From the NCBI GenBank assembly GCA_003427395.1, contig BFEA01000010.1:6428014-6492013 (forward strand): a DNA stretch of 64,000 nt, in the 5' to 3' direction. Within the stretch, counting starts at the first letter, position 1, and every line of letters starts with the position of its first letter. Under the pieces are notes generated by a model. That model had not been told where the DNA came from. It did no database searches and was given only the letters and a program-made list of their open reading frames with translations. Shown here piece after piece: positions 45,467 to 57,015 of this stretch. The stretch comes from Chara braunii (lineage: Eukaryota > Streptophyta > Charophyceae > Charales > Characeae). Both the position numbers and the translations under genes were made by a program.

Positions 45467-46518
45467 GGAAGAAAGCAAAACCGGTCTCGATCCTGCTAGA
45501 GACATCAAAGGAAGAGGCTATGGAGAAGGAGGAAGAGGTCCTTCGAGTGAGCCGAGAAAGAAGGGCGACGGAGGGACATCGGATACCAGATGAGGTAGCG
45601 GACACAATGAGGATAGGGATAGACGGGTTCTTAACGGAATAAGAAAACCGCCTGATCAAAAGGACCTGCTAGGAATTTCATCTGGCGTTTGCCTTTAGTG
45701 ATCACCAGAAGGGACGACTGGATGTGAAGTTGATCCCTCCGGTCAGAATCCATACGGTAGAACACGAGTGCTGGAATGACAAGGGGCCATCCTATGAATT
45801 TGGGATAGCGGGAGAGGTAACAGACTTCCTCCGAGCGAAGATGGACTCCTTCGTTGCGGAGCCTATGACATCGCCATACGCAAATCGATGGTTCGTCTTT
45901 CGGAAGCCTAACAAAACACCAAGGTGGATTCAGGACCTGCAGAAGTTGAATGCGGTAACCATCCGGGATGCTGGCTCGCTACCTCAGGCTGACTTATTAG
46001 CAGAATCGCACGCCGGTCGGAGCATTTACTCCCTGATAGACATGTACTCAGGGTACGACCAGCTTCCATTGGATGTTCGAGACAGGCCATACACCGCTAT
46101 GCACACCCCCGTAGGCCAGCTACAGATGCAGGTGACGCCTATGGGATTCACAAACGCGGTGGCCAAAGTGCAACGCAGGATGTTCGTCGTGGCCGGGGAC
46201 ATGTTCCCAGAAAAATGTGAACCTTACATCGATGACAATCCGATTAAAGGCGTGCAGGAAAAGGACGAGACGGAAGTCCAGCCAGGGATCCGATATTTTG
46301 TGTGGGACCACGTGCAGGATATCAAGGACTTACTCCGCCGGTTCCTAGTATACAACATTACGGCTAGTGGACCAAAGAGTATCCTAGTAGTACCAGAGAT
46401 AACTATACTAGGATTTCGTTGCGGTGCTTACGGCAGGAAGCCGGATCCGGCAAAGACCGACAAGATATCACAGTGGCCGACGCCACTGCGCATGATGACG
46501 GAGGTAAGGCATTCCTAG
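45420..46518 (+). pseudogene. pol: Ty3/gypsy reverse transcriptase, broken
   Basis: The pre-RT linker continues gag-pro in frame 1 from about 45,425, implying a frameshift there. It has stops at 45,640-45,642 (TAA) and 45,670-45,672 (TAG). From 45,724 the frame is open: a KLIPPVRIHTVEH block, RWFVFRKPNKTPRWIQDLQK, the YSLIDMYSGYDQL block with the first catalytic Asp, QVTPMGFTNA, and YIDDNPI (YIDD at 46,225-46,236). It ends with the connection segment ILGFRCGAYGRKPDPAK. Catalytic residues remain. At about 46,500 homology leaves this frame and continues in frame 0 (FLGIVGFWRIF). Confidence 0.85.
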
Positions 46519-47801
46519 GCATAGTCGGCTTTTGGAGGATCTTCATTAAGAACTTTGCCAAGATTGTTGAGCCTATCCGGGCTATGATAAGGGAAGAAGG
46601 AACCATGGATTGGACGGAGGAGCGAGAAGGGGTTGTCCAAAGGCTCAAGGACATATTGACATCTGAGACAGTCGCCCTGTCCGCGCCTTGTTTTAATGAC
46701 GAAGTGGGACGACCCTTCATCCTAGAGACGGATGGAGGACCTTTGGTCGTAGGAGGTGTGCTGATCCAAAGGGATGAGGGAGTAAAAGAGATGCCGATTA
46801 GGTTCGAAAGTAGAACCCTTAACTCCGCAGAACGGCGGTACTCGCAATTCAAGAAGGAAGTCCTAGTCATCCTGCATTGCCTTAAGACCTTCCAGGCCTG
46901 CCTATTTGGGAGGCGGTTCATCTTAAGGATCGACCCGACGAATGTCGCAGGGGCCCTAAAGAATTACAGGCCTATAAATCCGACGGTAGGGAGATGGTTA
47001 GGATCCATCTGGCAGTTCGATTACAAGATCGAACGGATTGCTGGAATCCGCAACAAGGCAGATGGGCTGAGTCGGGTTTGCATCACCCCCGAAGGGATGG
47101 AGGATGCAGAGCCCATAGACGCATTCCTCGAATACGAAGGAGGAACTCTTGTGGTGGATAACGAAATGATGAGCGGAGAATGCACATCGGGAGAACTATT
47201 GATCCAGACTTTGGAGAAAGGGACACCTGCCGTAGTAGCAGAACTTAGAGAAGGACCAGTTACCACTCGAGGACGCAGAGAAGAAAATGACTCATGGGGA
47301 GCGATAGTTGGACCGAAAGAGGAACTGATAGCAATGGCGGTCGAAGGGGGCCGGGAAGCAGTGATGAGCTTAGTGGAATCTTGGGAAAGGAAAGAGTTGC
47401 AATGGATGGTAAATCAGATGCAGGAAGGAAAGGATGGGGACAAGGAAGGAGAGGAGTTTTTCTATGTCCAATCATACGAAGGGCTCTTTCGGGAGATGGG
47501 GTTGTTGCTAGTAGGAAACAAACAGCCTACGGAAGTCAGTATTAAGGCAAGAGAAGAAGCCGAAAGGTATGTCCTAAGAGGCGGGCATTTGTTTCGGAGG
47601 GAGGAAGGTGCTATGCCCAGAAGGGTTGTGTGCGGAAGATCTAGCCAAGTAGACGTTATCCAGGCAATGCACGACGGGTTAGCTGAAAGTCATCGGTCGT
47701 CCAAAGGAACACTTGCAAAGATAACATCGCTCTATTATTGGCCAGGCATGGCAGGTATGGTCGCCGTATACTGCCAGACTTGCCTTATTTGCCAAGAATG
47801 A
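46490..47801 (+). pseudogene. pol: Ty3/gypsy RNase H and integrase zinc-binding domain
   Basis: Frame 0 continues the polyprotein. FLGIVGFWRIFIKNFAKIV is the RT connection. The RNase H-like domain has FILETDGGPLVVGGVL at its first strand, where DAS is more usual, then ESRTLNSAERRYSQFKKEVL and IAGIRNKADGLSR. Near the end lies the integrase H2C2 zinc finger (MHDGLAESHRSSKGTL ... YWPGM ... CQTCLICQ), complete by eye. A TGA at 47,799-47,801 stops the frame just after the finger. The weak RNase H motif adds to the signs of decay, though other Ty3 families also vary here. Confidence 0.83.
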
Positions 47802-48786
47802 AGCTCGGTACGAGTCTTCGGGCCTCTTAGACCAACGCGGGTGCTAGGGCCGGGACATCTGGTCCACCTCGACCTTGCGGTCAATGCCTGTATCAACGGA
47901 TGGATACAGGTATATTCTAGATGTGCAAGACAACTTGAGTGGGTTCGTGGAGGCAGTCGCCCTCAAGAAAAAGACAGGAAGGAGTATGGCGGACTGGATA
48001 GAAGACTTCTACTTAAGGCACCCGTTCGTCAGGAGATTTATAGCAGACAATGGGACGGAATTTGTGAACCAAGAAGTATTGGGGATGCCTAACAGACTCT
48101 GCGTACCGATCAAACTCATCGAGCCGTATCACCCTGAGGCCAATGCACCGGTGGAAAGGGGGCACCGAACCTTGAAGAACACGATTGCAAAGCTCGCAGC
48201 AGACCATATGGGGAACTGGCCTAGGTGTCTTAAGCGGGCTATCTTTGCAGAGAATATGACTCCTAAAAGGACAACAGGATGTATCCCGGCAGACCTTTAG
48301 TACGGAAGAGAGATCGACTTTCCTGTGGAAGCCTTGGTACCTACCTGGAATAGGTTAGATGATGATCCGCAAATGACCACTGAAGAGTTAATCGAGGCAA
48401 GATGTCAACAGATCCTTAAGAATGAGGAGGTCATGGAAGACATCGCCAGCCGGGTGCTGGACAGCAGAATGAGGGACAAAGCAAGATGGGACCAGGTTAA
48501 GAATGTCAGAAAGGAGTCACTTCAGGTGGGGGAGAGGGTACTGCTAAGGAACTCGGCACTAGAAAGTACTTGGTCAGGACAGTTGGGAAGGAGGTTCAAA
48601 GGCCCCTACCGGGTCGCCAAGCGGATGGGACTGAACACCTTCGAACTGGAAGATTTGGATGGAACAGGATTGAAAAGGCCCTTCCCGGAGCAACGACTGG
48701 TCAGGTTTCTAAGTCGGGACCCAGTGGAACAATGGCTTCAGGAGGCCGAAGATAAGGAAACAGAGGAGCCACAAGCTAAAGACTAA
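47802..48786 (+). pseudogene. pol: Ty3/gypsy integrase core and GPY/F end, broken
   Basis: After the TGA, frame 0 stays homologous through GPGHLVHLDLAVNAC, which holds the first catalytic Asp. At about 47,900 the match moves to frame 1 (YILDVQDNLSGFVEAVAL). ADNGTEF at about 48,043 holds the second Asp, and PYHPEANAPVERGHRTLKN holds the Glu, so the D,D,E triad is preserved. A TAG at 48,298-48,300 sits just before YGREIDFPVEALVP. The rest reads through to a TAA at 48,784 and contains RRFKGPYRVAKRMGLNTFEL, a GPY/F-type module, but no chromodomain that I can see. One frameshift and two stops make it inactive as assembled. Confidence 0.85.
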
Positions 48787-49326
48787 CCACAGCCTTACCC
48801 ACATTATGGTTTGTCTCTGACCATGTTCGTGGGACTGTCATTTTTTTGGGACTGGTGCTTTGGCTTGGACTGACTGAGGTTGAAAGGAAGTATGACTTGG
48901 GGGCTTGCAATAACCGGCTTGTGTGATAACGGGGAGGGATGTTTGGGGCATTGTACCATAGTTTTTGGCGGAAAAAATATAAGGTCATCACAAACGACGC
49001 ATTCGCATGTATAAAAAAGGCGTGATGCGAGGGATACTGGGTGCATTTTGGAAATGTCTACCGACCTAAGGGGGGGGGAGGTGTAAGTGTATGAGGGACA
49101 TTGCGGGTGTTGTTTTGCTATACAGGGCTTAGGAGTAAAATGAGAAAAGACAAAAATGGAATTCGGCAACGAGAACGACAACGGGGCAATCAACAGGTCT
49201 ACCGGAGGGCAAGAAGCTGGACCAAGCCAAGGGAGGAGGACAGCGAAGAGAAAATTGTACATTGGGCTCATGGGCGGGCCAGTGGTAGGCAGGGGTGGAA
49301 GGAAATGTTTCTGTAGGAAACCCTGA
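48787..49326. other. Post-pol spacer
   Basis: Contains a purine-rich run AAGGGGGGGGGAGG at about 49,069-49,082 directly before TGTAAGTG. It could be a polypurine tract, but no matching LTR start was found. Confidence 0.35.
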
Positions 49327-50070
49327 ACCCTCCATAAGGGAGAAGGTATAGAAATATCATCTGACAGTGAGGGCGAAAGGGGAAGGGCAAATGTGAAAGA
49401 AGGAGGCAACACAGAAATGGGAGATAAGGCTCGGGTCTCTAACGAGGAAGGGGCCAACAGGGGCGAACGATGTGAGACTTGGCATGGGGAAAGCGAGGGG
49501 GGACAAGGTATGCGCGACGAACGTGAGGAGGACGAGGAGAAAAAGGAGAGCCCGCTTGAAGGACGAAGCGGTCACGGCAGTTGCGAGGGGTATGGGACGG
49601 GGACATAGATCCCTTTTACCTACGATCCAAAGAACCTTGCTGGTGGGTATAGCCCCATACAGACTGAAGACGAGGGGGATGAGGAGGAGGATGTGCGAGA
49701 AGTTATAGAAACTAGCAGCGGGGATGAGAGGGATGAAATCTCAAGGCCTAGGGAAGAGGGGCGGCCTCCGATGCACCAACCAGGCGGTGGGGCTTTCAGA
49801 TGGGAGGACGAGTTCGGGCCAACGCCCAGTCATTGGTTTTAGCAATGGACCAATGTAGTCAAGCACGAATAGATTATCAAGACTCGGAAACTCGCAAGGG
49901 CAGGGGTGGAAGCCACACCACTGGATTTTTTCAACGAGGCTGAGTTGAATAAAATTGTAAGGATGAAAAAAGAGATCGAGACCTACGGCTTGGGGGTTAG
50001 GAAGTCTGCCGAGGAACGGAGTGGACAAGGAACTAGGCGAGACGAGGCGCAAGGCAGTAATAGGAACTAG
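49327..50070 (+). pseudogene. Acidic, charged ORF relic downstream of pol
   Basis: One phase carries biased protein-like sequence from a TGA at 49,324 to a TAG at 50,068. It is broken by stops at 49,606-49,608, about 49,840 and about 49,867. It has EISSDSEGERGRANV, then a highly acidic stretch EDEGDEEEDVREV, and a charged end with NKIVRMKKEIETYGLGVRK. No domain is recognised. It may be a 3' accessory ORF of the element or a Gag-like N-terminus of another element. Confidence 0.35.
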
Positions 50071-50635
50071 GTATTGACTTAGCATTGAAAAAGATCGCTG
50101 CTTTCTGCCTGCAGAGATATGAGAATGACGAGAATGTGTATAATATGGGCAAGCTTGCTAAGGAGGAAGTGAAAAGAGGGCCAGCTAAGGCTGTGTCACG
50201 CTAAAGTAGAAGATAGTTGTTGAGGCTACCTTTAGATGAGCTACTTTGGGTACCTAAGACAAAGACATGGGATTTGGGATGAGACCAATTGGGAGAGGGC
50301 TTATTGTGAATTTTGGATGGAACAAGGATTATGCTTTTGAGAGGGGAAAACCTTGAGTACGGATTGACAAGCAAACCATGGCATTGAATGACTGGTCGAG
50401 TACAAGAGAGGTTAGGGAACCTATGGGTTAAGGGGCGTGAAGAACACTCCTTCTCTAGGAGCCTAATCCAACTGAGTCATGAATGAGACTGAGAATAGCC
50501 GAAACCTGAGAGATCAGGAAGAGTGAAAATGGAAGGGGCGCTTTTGTCTTATGTTATGGATGAACGGCCGGGTGAGCTAGTGCTGCTTGGGGTCGCGAGC
50601 CCCAACTCGAGTACTAGACGCTAAGTCGAGTGTAC
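50071..50635. other. Intergenic, no gene recognised
   Basis: Non-repetitive, purine-rich sequence without recognisable coding or RNA features. Confidence 0.4.
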
Positions 50636-50760
50636 ACAATGGATGGTACGTTACTGTGAGAAATGGAATGGATGGTACGTTACTGTGAGAAATGGAATGG
50701 ATGGTATATTACTGTGAAAAATGGAATTGCTGGTACATTACTGTGAGAAATGGAAGGAAG
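50636..50760 (+). repeat. 29-bp tandem repeat
   Basis: GGATGG at 50,641 and 50,670 sets the 29-bp period. About four units share GGTACGTTACTGTGAGAAATG. Confidence 0.9.
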
Positions 50761-50849
50761 AGAACAACACGCAAAAGCTGAGATGGTCACCTTCTAACCT
50801 CCAAGACAGAAATGAGATCCATAACCTCGAGGCCCACCCCCTCGGGCAC

Positions 50850-51015
50850 TAGCCTTGAGAATGGAAAGGAATGACCCTAACCAGGCTGTTCGACTTGATT
50901 ATGGAAAGAAATGACCCTAACCAGGCTGTTCGACTTGAGAATGGAAAGGAATGACCCTAACCAGGTTGTTCGACTTGAGAATGGATAAGAACGACCCTAA
51001 CCAGGTTGTTCGGGA
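50850..51015 (+). repeat. 40-bp tandem repeat
   Basis: Four units sharing AATGACCCTAACCAGG and TGTTCGACTTGA. Confidence 0.9.
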
Positions 51016-51109
51016 ATGACCCGTTACAAGGGCCATTCCTTTTGAAATAGGCACTGGGGTCCCCTGCATATTGGATTGAGAAAGGTTGATTGAGAATGAG
51101 CTGGAATAA

Positions 51110-51370
51110 GAGAGATGGAGAAGGTCGGTGGGTCGGTCATTGAAATAGCCAATGGGATGAATGAAAGAGATGGGAAAGGTCGGTGGGACGGTCATTGAAA
51201 TAGCCGATGGGATGAGAGAAATGGGAAAGGTCGGTGGGTCGGTCATTGAAAATAGCCAAAGAATGGATGAGGGAGGTGGAAAAGGCCGGTAGGTCGGTTG
51301 TTGAAATAGCTAATGAGTTGAATGGAGGAAATGGAAAAGGTCGGTGGGTCGGCCACTGAAAATTGCCAAG
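51110..51370 (+). repeat. ~60-bp tandem repeat
   Basis: About four to five units sharing AAAGGTCGGTGGGTCGGTCA and TTGAAATAGCCAATG. Confidence 0.85.
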
Positions 51371-52079
51371 GGGGCGGAAGAAAAATGCGAAAGAGAAGGA
51401 CAAGATAAAGAAGGCGGAGCCTTAAAGCCGAGAAGGGCAGGGACCGTTGGGACGGTCACAGAAATCGGGTGTTGAGGAATGAGAAAATTGAGGATTGAGT
51501 GGGCGGAAGAGTCAATTTTGAGAAATGGCTATTGAGAGAATGACCGCCAGACCAGCCGTGAGGGTGATCTTGATGATAAGAGGCTGTCAGACCAGCCATG
51601 AGAATCAGCCTTGGAAATACCATTGGATTGAATGATTGAGGATTGAATATTGCATTTGTATAAGCAGGGGATCCTAGGCAACTTGAAATGGACTTGGAAA
51701 TAGGATTGAAATGGATTTTCTCTTTTTCAAGTCCTTGGCCTCAGCAGGAGGGGGATACTGGTGCTCGCACCGTGACCCCAAGACCTCTATCCCTGTAAGG
51801 GAAAAAGTCTCATCGTGACTTGTTCCTCTTGTAAGAGGATGAGGGTTAAAGGACCAAGGCACCTACCACTTGGATCGGTGCGGGACGTCCGGAACTAACC
51901 CCGACAACGAGCTCTAGTCGGGAAGTTCAAATTGCGCCTCGTGTTGAACACCTAAACGTCAAAGGGTGAGGGAACCAAATGGGCGAGAGATTCATTCTTC
52001 TTTTCTAGTCTCTTTTGTTCTCCCCAACCACACGCCATGTCGTTAAGGGGCGGCATGGCCGCTTGGAATGGACCAGGGC
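51371..52079. other. Intergenic, possible polypurine tract
   Basis: AGGAGGGGGA at 51,746-51,755 followed by TAC and TG at 51,759 has the look of a polypurine tract before an LTR. No upstream copy of the following sequence was found, so the call is open. Otherwise no gene is seen. Confidence 0.3.
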
Positions 52080-52639
52080 GGCTCGCGTTAAGTTGAGCAG
52101 CACTGTCCAGAAGGGAGGAGTTGGGCGTGGTACCAGGTGGAAGCCACAACCACCACGGGGCGAGTGACACCGCCCCGCCGGAGCATTACAACCGCTTCGG
52201 GACTAACTGCGAGGTTTTCGTAACTGCACTCGTGGACTAATTGAGAGCCCCAACTCTCTTGAAAGGAAGAGGCCGGATCCAAGAAAACACCACCCGGGAG
52301 GAACGATTCGCGAGAAAGCCCTTGCGGCAAGACAGGGTCCTGGGAGGTTTTGGACTGGACAGGCCTGCCAGATATGAGGAGGTACCTCAGTGATGACGCT
52401 CGTCTCGTAAGCGGCAAAATGTCGGACGGAGTAACGGATGAGGTGAGTTATCAGCAGGGGGAGGACCGATCACCCTTCCTTTTTGGGGCTGATGGGATGG
52501 CATCCGCCTACTCGTTGGTGGGCAAGGTCTGCGTACCTCCGAGTGAGAACCAGTCGTGCTATGGGGACATCGCATTTTGAGTGGGATGAAGGTGTGCCAT
52601 CTACCAAAGAAAAAGCGTGCAAAAGAGAAGGGTACCATG

Positions 52640-52955
52640 AGCGTAAGAATGAATGAGTAATCGACTTTGCGCAGACTTGAGAAAAAGTCTGGCAAGATGT
52701 CCAGAAGAAAAGAATGAATGAGTAATTAATGTTGCATGAGCTTAAGAAAAAGGTCTGGCAAGATGTCCAGAAGAGAAGAATGGATGAGTAATTGACTTTG
52801 CGCAGGCTTGAAAAAATGTCTGGCAAGATGTCCAGAAGAGAAATGGGTGAGAAATTGACGTTGCATGAGCTTGAGAAAAGGCTTGGCAAGCGACTTGCGT
52901 GATTGATTTGGCATAAGCTTGAAAATGGGCTAAGTAAGACGTCTGGAAAAGAAAA
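52640..52955 (-). repeat. 63-bp minisatellite, copy 2
   Basis: About five degenerate units of the same family as 8,440-9,345 (TGAGTAATTGACTTTGC, GTCTGGCAAGATGTCCAG). Confidence 0.88.
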
Positions 52956-53261
52956 GACTCGTATGATGGACTATGTATGGATCTGAGAGAAAGACTGGCA
53001 GGCTGGGAAACAGATGAGTATTTGGAAACAGGTCTGACAAGGTGTCTGAAAGAGAGATGCACAAGGGATGAATTGGGCAGCATGCATGAAAAAAATTAAA
53101 AATAAGCAAGGAACAAGAAAGGACAAAGAGTGATATGAATGCAAAATTGGCAGGACCTGAGGAGAGTCAAACGAAAGGACCCGGGGGAGATGCATGTGGA
53201 TTTGGCAAGGCCTAAGCATCGGGGAACAGTAAAGGGAAAACATGGATTGCACGGGCCGAAA

Positions 53262-53765
53262 AGTATACTATTTTTTATAAGAGTAATGAATGAGGCGAGG
53301 CCAAAATGGTTTCTGTTCGAGAATGCTTCCTCGATGAAATGGGAAGACAGATTTGAGATTATGAAGCACTTAAGGAGAGTTGTACCTGGGCTCACCGATT
53401 CGAACTGGGTATCACCACGGCAAAGACGACGGTTGTACTGGACGAACATCTCCCTTCCGGAACAAATGTCTGACATTGAGTCGCATCCAAAAACTTGCCT
53501 ACAATTTGTTATCAACAAAGTTAAGGCATAAAATGAGAAAACCAATTGTGATATGACAACGAATTGTCATCTAGGGAATAAAGCCAGCATATCAGTAGTT
53601 AAGTGCATGAAGCAAGAAGAGCCTCATCTGCCCCATGTTACTGAAGTTGAAAGAATTATGGGTTGTCTTGCTAGGTATACAGAATTGACTGAAGAGGAAG
53701 CTCGCATCTCAATTGAGGGAAAGATAAAGAGGCAAAACTATGATGGAAATGAGCAACCTGGTCTA
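53262..53765 (+). pseudogene. C5-cytosine DNA methyltransferase fragment
   Basis: The open frame runs 53,139-53,531, but homology to block R explains it up to about 53,261. From there the protein reads ILFFIRVMNEARPKW, then FLFENASSM (motif VI, E-N), then WVSPRQRRRLYWTNI (motif VIII, Q-R-R-R). A TAA at 53,529-53,531 interrupts the same phase, which then continues with LPHVTEVERIMGCLARYTEL, matching motif IX and the area around it. The SAM-binding motif I and the catalytic Pro-Cys motif IV should lie upstream and are absent, as is a clear motif X. It cannot methylate DNA. Order and spacing resemble DNMT3-like or phage/bacterial-like enzymes; which one needs a search. In block R copy 1 the corresponding place (about 9,525-9,950) has unrelated sequence, so this is an insertion or replacement. 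Confidence 0.7.
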
Positions 53766-54539
53766 AGTTGTACAACCTTCGACTCCCCCATACCCTCCTC
53801 CACCCAAAGGGGCGGAAGCTAAGGAAGACATTGAGAAAGGAATAGGAAAAGAACAAAACGGACCCTGGCAAACTAACCACCCATAACACCTCACCCTCCT
53901 CTCCCGTCTATCCCTCCAAAACCCACTAACAAGAGATTGGTGCGTGATAAGGACATCGCGAATGAGTAGGGAGAATGTGTCGGGACTGGTGGGTCCCGAA
54001 TAATTTCCCAGCACTCGAGAGATTGAATACGGACAATTTGTGCACAATAAAGAAATCTGGAGTGAGGAAGCAGGAGAGAGAAAAGACAAAGGATTAGGCC
54101 GCAGAAGGGAGTGATGCCCTGAGGAGAGAACCACAGGAGGAAAGAACCAGCGGCGACAAGCAAGCGAGCGCAAGAACAGGGGTACATAGAACATAGCAAG
54201 AGGCCGGGAGGGCCATCAGAATGCAATAAGACTAAGACCAAAGGGCCCTTTGAACTAGCAATTGCATCTCGACAGCAATAAGGGAATGAGGAAGTCGAGG
54301 AATGGGCGGTCATAAGCTGCGGGAAGCCAGGAAATGAGGGCCAATACGGAGGCCACCTACGGGAGCCTCGGAGCGGAGGCCCACGACCAAAGAGATCGGC
54401 ATGCACAAGGCGCGAGGAAAGACTAAGAAGAGGGGTCGCTGTGGAGTGACAAGACGCCCAAGGAGCATGGGACACCTCGGGGAAAGGCGCCCGGGGCCAT
54501 GTAGGACTAAGTAAAAATAATGGCGTACGGGGCGAAATG

Positions 54540-54660
54540 TGTCGGGGACCGCCGACGGGACTAATGTGTCGGGGACCGCCGACGGGACTAAGTGTCGGGG
54601 ACCGCCGACGGGACTAAGTGTTGGGGACCGCCGACGGGACTAAGTGTCGAGGACTACCAA
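54540..54660 (+). repeat. ~26-bp GGGACCGCC tandem repeat, copy 2
   Basis: About five units of GTGTCGGGGACCGCCGACGG and GACTAA. They are more uniform than copy 1. Confidence 0.92.
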
Positions 54661-55024
54661 CGGGACAAGTAGCAAGGACATGTGAAAGTCCCAAGAAGAA
54701 ACGGCGGCACCGCATGAGGGGAAAATAATAAATGCAAGGTGCACCGTCAAGATCGACATCTTGACGACCGAAAATATTAGCACCACTAGTGCAAGTACTA
54801 GTGGTGACAAACGAGAAGGCCAAAAGGAAAAGGAAAAGTAAAGAAAACTGAAGTGGGAGGCATGGGAGCAATCCGAAAAATCTCAGATCAGCCTCCCTCA
54901 AGAAAATAGAGTCAAATGAGAACCCATGTGAAAAATAGCCCTCCGGGAGAAAATCGGAATAAGAGGGACAATTGGGGGAGAAGTTTAAGAGTAAAACGAG
55001 GCTCCCATGGGCATGGGAAGGCCA

Positions 55025-57015
55025 TTATTGCAGTCTGAGAAATAACGGACTGCACCTTGGGCATAGGGAGGGCCAAAACTAAGAGCAAGAGACTAGAAAA
55101 AAAAGAGAAAAGAAAAGAAAGTGGAGGAGAATAAGACAAAAGGAGTGAGAGGGAGTGAGTGAGTTGGCTGTAAGTACGGACTGCCATAGGTAGAGACTGG
55201 CAGGTCCCTACTGTCCAAGAAAGGAGGAAAAAGAGAAAAGAAAAGAAAAGAAAAGAGAAAAATACCTTAACGGTCAAAAACGGTCACTTGGGGAGATTCA
55301 TCCGTGACCAGATTCATTCTGGAATATGACGGTTACAAAGGACTTTGATTTTCTTTGATTTTCTGAAAGAAAATCAAAGAAAATCAAGGCCTCTTGCAAC
55401 CGGAATAAAACGGAATGCATGCACGAGGAGAAACACATGTTTTAGGTGCATCCGGAGCCAAAATCAAGTCCGGATGCACTTGGGAGTTGGCCGTTTCTTT
55501 TTCTTTTGAGTGAGAGCTAGTTGTGGGGCATTGGGGCTAAGGAATTGACCCCTGTTGCAGTCCGAGTTACAACGGACTGCATGGGGGAAGGAAAACACAT
55601 GTTCTAAGTGCATCCGGAGCCAATATTGAGCCCGGATGCACTAGAAAATTCAACGCTTCATTTTCTTTCAACATGAGGCAAGTTGTGGGGCTGTGGGTAT
55701 AGAAAACGGCCATGACTGCAGTCCGAGAAATTGCGGACTGCATAAGGATACCAGGCCAAGGGGAAATGGGCTACGGCAAGCCTGGAAAGGATAGAAAGAA
55801 GCAATTTCGGCAAGGGGGCAAGTAAAGACGGTAAACGGCGACCGTAAGATGGGATCTCGCGGCCTAGAAAAATCGGCACACATGTAGAAATGATGGGACC
55901 ACCAAGGGTAATGGGCCCCAAAAAAATAAAAATGGGATGCCGTTTGGAATGTTGTCAGGTACCAAATGGGTCAAAATAATAAAAATCGGAAAATGGGACA
56001 TGCGCCAGCGGGACAAGAACATGAGACTAGTATGGAGGGGAATGGCGGGGACTTGGGATGTCCCAAGGGAACCATGAGCAACCAAAATGAATAATTGTGC
56101 AAGCAAGCGGCGCCGTCGAGATCGAGGATCTAGACGGTGGAAAATATTAGCACAAGCACTAGTGGGAGCAAGTGGGAGAGCCATGAGAGAAAGAAAAATG
56201 AAATAAGGGTGTTGGGAAGGCTGGCCAGCAGCCCAGGATATCTCGGACTAGCAAGGCATAAGAAAATAGAGCCTTGCGAGGTCCAAGATGAGAAAAAGGT
56301 TGGACTTAAAAAATCGGAGCAAAAGGGGCTCAGAACTGGGCAAACGGGAGCAAAATGGAGCCTCCTAGGAGCGTGGGGGTGCCATTATTGGAATCCGAGA
56401 TGTAACGGTCATGTAACAGCCATGAACCTGGCCTTGAATGAGGCCCTAGGGCCTAGAAAGAGGGTGCACAGAAGTTTGACACTTGTCAAAATAGAAATAA
56501 AAGAAAAAGAAAGAAAACTGAGAGAAAAAGGACGGAGAATGAGACAAAGAGGGAGATAAGAGTGGAGGGGAGAATGTGCTGGCCTATTGGGACCTACACA
56601 GTAGGGACTGGCAGGTCCCAACAGTGACCTCATCCCTCCTAGAATGAGGGAGGGCAATCCGGATTGCACAATCTCAATAAAATCTGAATTAAAAAGCTGA
56701 AAATGAGATAAAATACAAAAAGGAAGTGGCCGATTTTTTTTTGGACCATGGATCTGAGATCAGATCTCATGGTAGAGAGGAACTAGCCGTTTTTTGTGGG
56801 CCAGCTCAAAACGGCTAGCTCCGAAATGAGGTGGCAGCCCAAAATGGAAAGAAACAAAAGAGAGAAAAGGACAAAACAGTGCATTTGGCCCAAAAAGAGA
56901 GCCAGATGCACCAAAAATTGAAAAACTGAACTTAGGGGCTCAAAATTGAAGCAAAGGCTACTAGGGGGTAGCTCGAATTATTGCTGGCCTTGGATCTCAG
57001 CCAGATCCAAGGCTG
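55025..57015 (+). repeat. Hairpin-rich stretch of block R, copy 2
   Basis: TGCAGTCCG-type hairpins occur at 55,029-55,054 (one mismatch), 55,556-55,581 and 55,717-55,742. GTGCATCCGGA/TCCGGATGCAC hairpins occur near 55,447-55,482 and 55,608-55,641. A 20-bp perfect stem with a 3-base loop lies at 55,345-55,364 / 55,368-55,387. GGATCT/AGATCC lies near 56,990-57,010. Arms are kept while loops vary (AGATATAA, AGAAATAA, AGTTACAA, AGAAATTG for the first family). Confidence 0.8.

Noticed and set aside
48804-49457. 217-residue minus-strand frame after pol
   Set aside because: Antisense to retroelement sequence, Pro/Ser-rich, with no domain; an opposite-strand shadow of purine-rich DNA.
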